DNA from: Deinococcus planocerae
Lineage (GTDB): Bacteria; Deinococcota; Deinococci; Deinococcales; Deinococcaceae
Direction: 5' to 3'
DNA length: 47,500 nt
NCBI RefSeq assembly: GCF_002869765.1
Contig: NZ_PNOR01000009.1
Location: 1-47,500, forward strand
In this document: positions 42,818 to 47,500 of the stretch, piece by piece
Layout: every line of letters begins with the position of its first letter
Numbering within the stretch: the first letter of the stretch is position 1
Notes under the pieces: generated by a model
Seen by the model: only the letters and a program-made list of their open reading frames with translations
Databases searched by the model: none
What the model was told of the DNA's origin: nothing
Position numbers and translations under genes: made by a program

Positions 42818-45262
42818 ATGACCAGTGAAACGCGGGACAGCATCAACGACATCTGGGGGGAACGCACCCCGCACGGGGCCGGGCAGGCGTGGCCTGCGCG
42901 GGTGGACGAGCGGGTCTCGGAAACGCCCGAGCGCTGGGTCCGGGGGGCGTGCGTGCTGTGCTCCAACGGCTGCGGCCTCGACATCGGCGTGAAGGACGGC
43001 CGGATCGTGGGCGTCCGCGGCCTCGCTTCTGACATGACCAACAAGGGGCGCCTGGGGCCCAAGGGCCTGCACGGCTGGGAGGCGAACAACAGCGGGGACC
43101 GGCTGGTCAGGCCCCTGGTCCGCAGGGATGGGCAGTTGCGGGAGGCGAGCTGGGACGAGGCGATGAGCCTCATCGTGCGGAAGTCGCAGGAGCTCGTCGA
43201 GGAACACACGAGTGGCGCCGTCGGCTTCTACACCTCCGGGCAGCTCTTCCTGGAGGAGTACTACACCCTGGCCGTGATCGGCAAGGCCGGCCTGGGCACC
43301 CCCCACATGGACGGCAACACCCGGCTGTGTACCGCGACCGCCGCCGCCGCCCTCAAGGAGTCGTTCGGGTCGGACGGCCAGCCGGGCTCGTACGAGGACC
43401 TCGACGTGACGGACTGCGTGATGCACGTCGGGCACAACGTCGCCTCGCAGCAGACGGTCCTGTGGACGCGCATCCTCGACCGTCTCGCCGGGCCGAATCC
43501 GCCGAAAATCATCGTCATTGACCCCCGCAGGACCTTCACGGCGGAGCAAGCGACCGTGCATCTCGCGCCGAAGGTCGGCACGAACGTCGCCGTGCTCAAC
43601 GGGCTGCTGCACCTGATCATCCAGGCGGGCAAGACCGACCCGGCCTTTCTGCAAGCACACACGGTCGGGTACGAGAACCTGAACAGGGTCGTCGAGAAGT
43701 ACACGCCGGAGTACGTCGAGGAACTGTCGGGTGTGCCTGCCGCCGACCTGCGCGCCGCCGGGGAGATTCTGGCGAACACGAAAACGCTCGTCTCCACCGT
43801 CCTCCAGGGCGTGTACCAGTCCATGCAGGCGACCGCCGCCGCCGTGCAGGTGAACAACATCCACCTGATCCGGGGCCTGATCGGCAAGCCCGGCAGCGGC
43901 ATCCTCCAGATGAATGGGCAACCCACCGCGCAAAACACGCGGGAGACCGGCGCGGACGGCGACCTGCCGGGCTTCCGCAACTGGGGCAACCCTGAGCACA
44001 TTGGGCAACTGGCGAAGCTCTGGAACGTCCCCTTCAACAAGATTCCGCACTGGAGTCCCCCGACCCACGCCATGCAGATCTGGCGCTACTGCGAGCAGGG
44101 CTCGATCAAGATGCTGTGGATCAGCGCGACGAACCCGGCCGTGTCCCTGCCGGACCTCGGGCGCATCCGCCGCATCCTCCAGAAAGAAGACCTGTTCGTG
44201 ATCGTGCAGGACGCCTTTCTCACCGAGACCGCCCGGTACGCCGATGTGGTGTTGCCGGCCGCTATCTGGGGCGAGAAGACCGGCACCTTCACCAACGTCA
44301 GCCGTACGGTCCACATCTCGTGCAAGGCGGTCGAGCCGCCCGGCGAGGCCAGGAGCGACCTCGACATCTTCCTCGACTACGCGCGGCGCATGGACTTCCG
44401 AGATCAGGACGGGCAGCCCCTGGTCAAGTGGCACGACCCCGAGAGCGCCTTCGAGGCCTGGAAGGAATGCACCCGCGGGCGGCCCTGCGACTACACCGGC
44501 CTCACCTACGAAAAGCTTTTGGCGGGCAGCGGCATTCCCTGGCCGGTCAACGAGGGGCACCCGGACGGCACTGTGCGGCTGTACACCGACTTCGTGTTTC
44601 CCACCCATGCGGACGACGCCGAAACCTATGGGCAGGACTTCGACACGGGCGCGAGCGTCACCCCCGAGGAATACAAGGCGAACGATCCTCAGGGCCGGGC
44701 GCTGATCAAGGCGACCGACTACCGTGAGCCGCACGAGGTGCCCGACGAGGACTATCCGCTGTGGCTCACGACCGGGCGGCAGGTGTACCACTTCCACACG
44801 AGGACGAAGACCGGGCGGTCCAGCGCCTTGAATGCTGCGGCTCCCGACGCCTTCGTGCAGCTTTCCCCCGAGGACGCCGCGAGGTACGGCATCAAGGAAG
44901 GCGACTGGGTGCTGGTGGAGTCCCGGCGGGGCCTGGTGATCGAGCGCGCCCGACTCGGCAACACCGAACCCGGTCTGGTGTTCATTCCCTGGCACTACGG
45001 CTCCTGGGACGACCCCAGCCGCCCGCGCGCCGCCAACGAACTGACCCTCACGGAGTGGGACCCGGTGAGCAAGCAGCCGCACTTCAAGTACGCCGCCGTG
45101 CGGATCAGCCGGTACGCCGCAGACGCGCTCCCGACCCCCGGACTGTTGGGGCGCGCGGTGGAGGTGGCGCGGCACCTGGTCTCGGGGGAGAAGGAGCGCA
45201 CCTCTTTCGCCTCCGAGTCCGGGGTCCCGCAGCCCAAGACCACGCAAAGGGTGGATGGTTGA
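42818..45262 (+). CDS. Molybdopterin oxidoreductase, assimilatory nitrate reductase-like
   Basis: 814 aa from ATG 42818, with AGGAGG 8 nt upstream. The N-terminal 4Fe-4S motif reads CVLCSNGC (cysteines at about 45, 48 and 52), but where the fourth cysteine normally sits (x-GRLCPKG) there is GRLGPKG. The molybdenum ligand is probably the cysteine at about 171 in NTRLCTATAAAAL. Further blocks, ISATNPAVSLPD, VVLPAAIWGEKTGTFTNVSRTV and WLTTGRQVYHFHTRTKTG, are the usual MGD-binding segments. No twin-arginine signal is present, so it is cytoplasmic. A four-helix-type partner gene overlaps its end. Confidence 0.85.
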   Translation: MTSETRDSINDIWGERTPHGAGQAWPARVDERVSETPERWVRGACVLCSNGCGLDIGVKDGRIVGVRGLASDMTNKGRLGPKGLHGWEANNSGDRLVRPLVRRDGQLREASWDEAMSLIVRKSQELVEEHTSGAVGFYTSGQLFLEEYYTLAVIGKAGLGTPHMDGNTRLCTATAAAALKESFGSDGQPGSYEDLDVTDCVMHVGHNVASQQTVLWTRILDRLAGPNPPKIIVIDPRRTFTAEQATVHLAPKVGTNVAVLNGLLHLIIQAGKTDPAFLQAHTVGYENLNRVVEKYTPEYVEELSGVPAADLRAAGEILANTKTLVSTVLQGVYQSMQATAAAVQVNNIHLIRGLIGKPGSGILQMNGQPTAQNTRETGADGDLPGFRNWGNPEHIGQLAKLWNVPFNKIPHWSPPTHAMQIWRYCEQGSIKMLWISATNPAVSLPDLGRIRRILQKEDLFVIVQDAFLTETARYADVVLPAAIWGEKTGTFTNVSRTVHISCKAVEPPGEARSDLDIFLDYARRMDFRDQDGQPLVKWHDPESAFEAWKECTRGRPCDYTGLTYEKLLAGSGIPWPVNEGHPDGTVRLYTDFVFPTHADDAETYGQDFDTGASVTPEEYKANDPQGRALIKATDYREPHEVPDEDYPLWLTTGRQVYHFHTRTKTGRSSALNAAAPDAFVQLSPEDAARYGIKEGDWVLVESRRGLVIERARLGNTEPGLVFIPWHYGSWDDPSRPRAANELTLTEWDPVSKQPHFKYAAVRISRYAADALPTPGLLGRAVEVARHLVSGEKERTSFASESGVPQPKTTQRVDG

Positions 45263-45719
45263 CATGCACGTCGGAAACTACCTGGGCCTGGTCCACGGGA
45301 GCGAGCAGCACCTGGTGGACGCTCTGAAAAAAGTCGCCGAACACCACGGGGACGAGCCGGACATTGAGGAGACGTGCCGGCTCCTCGCCTCGTGGTCCGA
45401 AAAGCATCTCGAACACCTGGGACTCCTGGTGCAGAAGTACGGGGAGAGCAAGAACCTTGAACCCGCCAACATGGAAAAGGCGCTGTTCCACGGGCCACAG
45501 AAGGGCAGCCTGGCGCTGCTGCGCGACCTGCACGATCTGTGGCTGCTGGCGAACGAGGTGCAGCTCTGCTGGACCGTGCTGGAACAGGCCGCCCAGGCGC
45601 TGCGCGACGATGAACTGGAGCGGGTCTGCCAGGAGTGCGGCCGGGAAACCAAGCGCCAGATCGCCTTCTTTCTGACGCGCATCAAGCAGGCCGCGCCGCA
45701 AGCCCTGGTGGTCGCCTGA
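45255..45719 (+). CDS. Helical-bundle protein coupled to the molybdoenzyme
   Basis: 154 aa; ATG 45255 overlaps the stop of the molybdoenzyme gene, with ATG 45264 as an alternative. Predicted as four long helices: EQHLVDALKKVAEHHG, IEETCRLLASWSEKHLEHLGLLVQKYGE, LALLRDLHDLWLLANEVQLCWTVLEQAAQALR and LERVCQECGRETKRQIAFFLTRIKQ. The spacing of H and E residues is compatible with a ferritin- or hemerythrin-like fold, but I cannot verify a metal site. Given the overlap, it may be a chaperone or electron partner of the enzyme (inferred). Confidence 0.7.
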   Translation: MVDMHVGNYLGLVHGSEQHLVDALKKVAEHHGDEPDIEETCRLLASWSEKHLEHLGLLVQKYGESKNLEPANMEKALFHGPQKGSLALLRDLHDLWLLANEVQLCWTVLEQAAQALRDDELERVCQECGRETKRQIAFFLTRIKQAAPQALVVA

Positions 45720-45776
45720 CCATGCCAGACCCGAATTCAGGAGGGCGAAGACTCTTCAGCCGAGGGTCCATCCCGG

Positions 45777-45923
45777 ATGAGGCAGCGCTGGTCGTGGAAG
45801 AAAGAACCCGCCCAGATCGAGGAACGTTCCGTCACCGTGATGGCCGGGGTGCTGCTGATCGCGCTCCTCGGGGAAGTTCTGCGGCGTCTTCTCCTCAGAC
45901 AGCAGGTGGGAGGTCCACCTTGA
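45777..45923 (+). CDS. Small membrane protein, 48 aa
   Basis: Starts ATG 45777; MRQRWSWKKEPAQIEERSVT is followed by one hydrophobic helix (VMAGVLLIALLGEVLRRLLL). The stop TGA overlaps the TTG start of the glycosidase (TTGA). The charged N-terminus, single membrane helix and coupled junction argue for a real gene, but no family is recognised. Confidence 0.5.
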   Translation: MRQRWSWKKEPAQIEERSVTVMAGVLLIALLGEVLRRLLLRQQVGGPP

Positions 45924-47248
45924 TCTATTTCATGTTCGCGACCGGTATCGAGAACTCGTACCCCACCATCCAGGGCGGCCGGGTCCGGATGGACGAGATG
46001 GAGAAGTGCCGCCACTACGAGTTCTGGAAGAAGGACTTCGACCTCGTGCGCGAACTCGGGATCGAGTACCTGCGCTACGGCCCGCCGCTGCACCGGACCT
46101 GGCTGGGCCCCGACCGCTACGACTGGAGCTTCGCGGACGAGACCTACGCCGAGCTGCGGCGCCGGGACATCGTTCCCATCACCGACCTGTGCCACTTCGG
46201 GGTGCCCGACTGGATCGGGAACTTCCAGAACCCGGACTTCCCGGGGCAGTTCGCCCGCTACGCCCGCGCCTTCGCCCTGCGTTATCCCTGGGTGCAGCTC
46301 TACACCCCGGTGAACGAGATGTACATCTGCGCCCTCTTCTCGGCCAAGTACGGCTGGTGGAACGAGCAGATGACCACGGACACGGCCTTCGTGACGGCCC
46401 TGAAGCACATCGTGAGGGCGAACGTACTCGCCATGCAGGCCATCCTGGAGGTGCGCGCGGACGCCATCTTCATCCAGAGCGAGTCCACGGAATACTTCCA
46501 CGCCGAGAACCCGTCCGCCATCCGCCCCGCCGAGATCATGAACGAGGTCCGCTTCCTGTCGCTCGATCTCAACTACGGTCACCGGGTCGGCTCGGAGATG
46601 TACGAGTACCTCATGGATCACGGCATGACGCGGGGGGAGTACCACTTCTTCCTGAACGAGACCCGCAAGCACCACTGCATCATGGGCAACGACTACTACG
46701 TGACGAACGAGCATCTGGTACATCCGGACGGAAGGACCGAGTGGGCGGGCGAGGTCTACGGCTACTCGGTGATCACCAACCAGTACTACGCCCGCTACGG
46801 CCTGCCGGTGATGCACACCGAGACGAACCTGGGCCAGGGGCCGAACGGCGACGAGGCCGTGAAATGGCTGCGCAAGGAGTGGGCGAACGTGCTGCGGGTG
46901 CGCAACGACGGGCTGCCCATCGTGGGCTTCACCTGGTACTCGCTGACCGACCAGGTGGACTGGGACACGGCGCTGCGCGAGAACAACGGGCGGGTCAATC
47001 CCCTCGGGCTCTACGACCTGGACCGCAACATCCGCCCGGTGGGGCAGGCGTACCGGGACCTGATCGCCCAGTGGCGCGACGTGCTCCCCACCCAGAGCGT
47101 CGTCCTCGCCCTGCCGATCTTCCCGCCCAGCCAGCAGCAGGAACCCGTGCTGCGCCGGGTGGAGAGCGGCGCCCGGGAGCGCGAGCGCCGTTCCCGCGCG
47201 GCGTCGGCCAAACTGATCGACCCCAACCTCGAAGGAGACGGAACATGA
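45920..47248 (+). CDS. Glycoside hydrolase family 1-like protein
   Basis: 442 aa. TTG 45920 is chosen because GGGAGGT lies 5 nt upstream and the previous ORF stops there; the next ATG (45932) is possible. It has the TIM-barrel blocks of GH1: LRELGIEYLRYGPPLHRTW, ITDLCHFGVPDWIG, the acid/base in TPVNE (E133) and the nucleophile in MHTETN (E301), then IVGFTWYSLTDQVDWDTALREN. It is shorter than classical beta-glucosidases and lacks their usual extended loops, as in the GH1-like enzymes found next to short-chain dehydrogenases. It overlaps the SDR gene (ATGA), suggesting joint action on a sugar or sugar-linked lipid. Confidence 0.85.
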   Translation: MIYFMFATGIENSYPTIQGGRVRMDEMEKCRHYEFWKKDFDLVRELGIEYLRYGPPLHRTWLGPDRYDWSFADETYAELRRRDIVPITDLCHFGVPDWIGNFQNPDFPGQFARYARAFALRYPWVQLYTPVNEMYICALFSAKYGWWNEQMTTDTAFVTALKHIVRANVLAMQAILEVRADAIFIQSESTEYFHAENPSAIRPAEIMNEVRFLSLDLNYGHRVGSEMYEYLMDHGMTRGEYHFFLNETRKHHCIMGNDYYVTNEHLVHPDGRTEWAGEVYGYSVITNQYYARYGLPVMHTETNLGQGPNGDEAVKWLRKEWANVLRVRNDGLPIVGFTWYSLTDQVDWDTALRENNGRVNPLGLYDLDRNIRPVGQAYRDLIAQWRDVLPTQSVVLALPIFPPSQQQEPVLRRVESGARERERRSRAASAKLIDPNLEGDGT

Positions 47249-47500
47249 GCCGGTTCGAGAACAAGACCGTGATCGTCACGGGCGCCGCCAGCGGCATCGG
47301 CCTGGCCACCGCCACCCGCTTCGGGCAGGAGGGGGCGCGTGTCGTGATCGCCGACCTGCACGGCGACCAGGCGCAGAAGGCCGCCGAGGAGGTCAGGGCG
47401 ACGGGGGCACTGGACGCCCTGGGGGTGGCCTGTGACGTTTCGAAGGCCGACCAGGTGCAGGGCTGCGTGGGGCAGGCGCTGGGGAGGTTCGGCACCCTCG
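47245..47500 (+). CDS. Short-chain dehydrogenase/reductase, partial (runs past right edge)
   Basis: ATG 47245 overlaps the glycosidase stop. The visible 85 residues show the SDR cofactor-binding start KTVIVTGAASGIGLATATRF (TGxxxGIG) and VVIADLHGDQAQ, whose aspartate favours NAD(H) over NADP(H). DVSKADQVQ is the next conserved block. The YxxxK catalytic part lies beyond the window. Confidence 0.9.
   Translation, partial: MSRFENKTVIVTGAASGIGLATATRFGQEGARVVIADLHGDQAQKAAEEVRATGALDALGVACDVSKADQVQGCVGQALGRFGTL

Overview
The window is high-GC bacterial DNA that looks like part of a Deinococcus plasmid or megaplasmid. The lineage is inferred from gene style (many leaderless genes with a TANNNT box 5-7 nt before the ATG, frequent GTGA/ATGA stop-start overlaps, and a SARP-like TPR regulator). 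The plasmid call rests on a RepA-type initiator at 12193-13581 preceded by an iteron array at 13685-14061.

Layout. (1) 1-2315, minus strand: a cobalamin-binding radical SAM gene cut by the left edge, translationally coupled to a 102-codon ORF, then a WYL-domain remnant and a small signal-peptide ORF. (2) 2382-7204: a TPR/BTAD-type transcriptional regulator, a decayed ISL3-family insertion sequence and a hypothetical gene. (3) 7332-11790: secreted, lipoprotein and membrane proteins. (4) 12193-14165: replication module (repA, eight iterons, a perfect 28-bp palindrome). (5) 14368-31253: single-receiver response regulator, membrane proteins, then a dense block of envelope genes (HHH, DUF4397-like, PEBP, beta-propeller, UppP, lysozyme-like, PepSY, PAP2-response regulator-histidine kinase-phosphoesterase, secreted protein-ABC exporter, DedA). 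(6) 31745-35871: secreted subtilase coupled to a TPR/HD-GYP/GGDEF protein. (7) 36163-42737: small genes, a candidate small RNA, an APP1-like phosphatase gene with an in-frame stop, an NRAMP-like transporter, a second PAP2 gene coupled to a receiver-less OmpR-type DNA-binding protein, a membrane protein and a PIG-L deacetylase. (8) 42818-47500: molybdopterin oxidoreductase, helical-bundle protein, a 48-codon membrane ORF, a GH1-like glycosidase and the start of an SDR gene.

The most striking observation is a composite promoter found eleven times between 16756 and 39703, on both strands: TATAC(C/G)-N5-T(T/A)TAC(C/G/T), two half-sites with an 11-bp period, then exactly 9 nt, then a -10-like TANNNT hexamer, usually 6-7 nt from the start codon. 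The two half-sites look like an OmpR/PhoB-family binding site taking the place of a -35 element. One copy drives the operon that carries an OmpR-type response regulator and its kinase (22160-25888), so autoregulation is likely. The controlled genes include UppP, two PAP2 phosphatases and DedA, families involved in undecaprenyl-phosphate and phospholipid recycling, together with an ABC exporter. I infer a plasmid-borne envelope-maintenance or envelope-stress regulon. Two of the promoters start leaderless mini-ORFs (18 and 14 codons, both beginning M-x-C-P) whose stops overlap the GTG starts of UppP and the NRAMP-like transporter.
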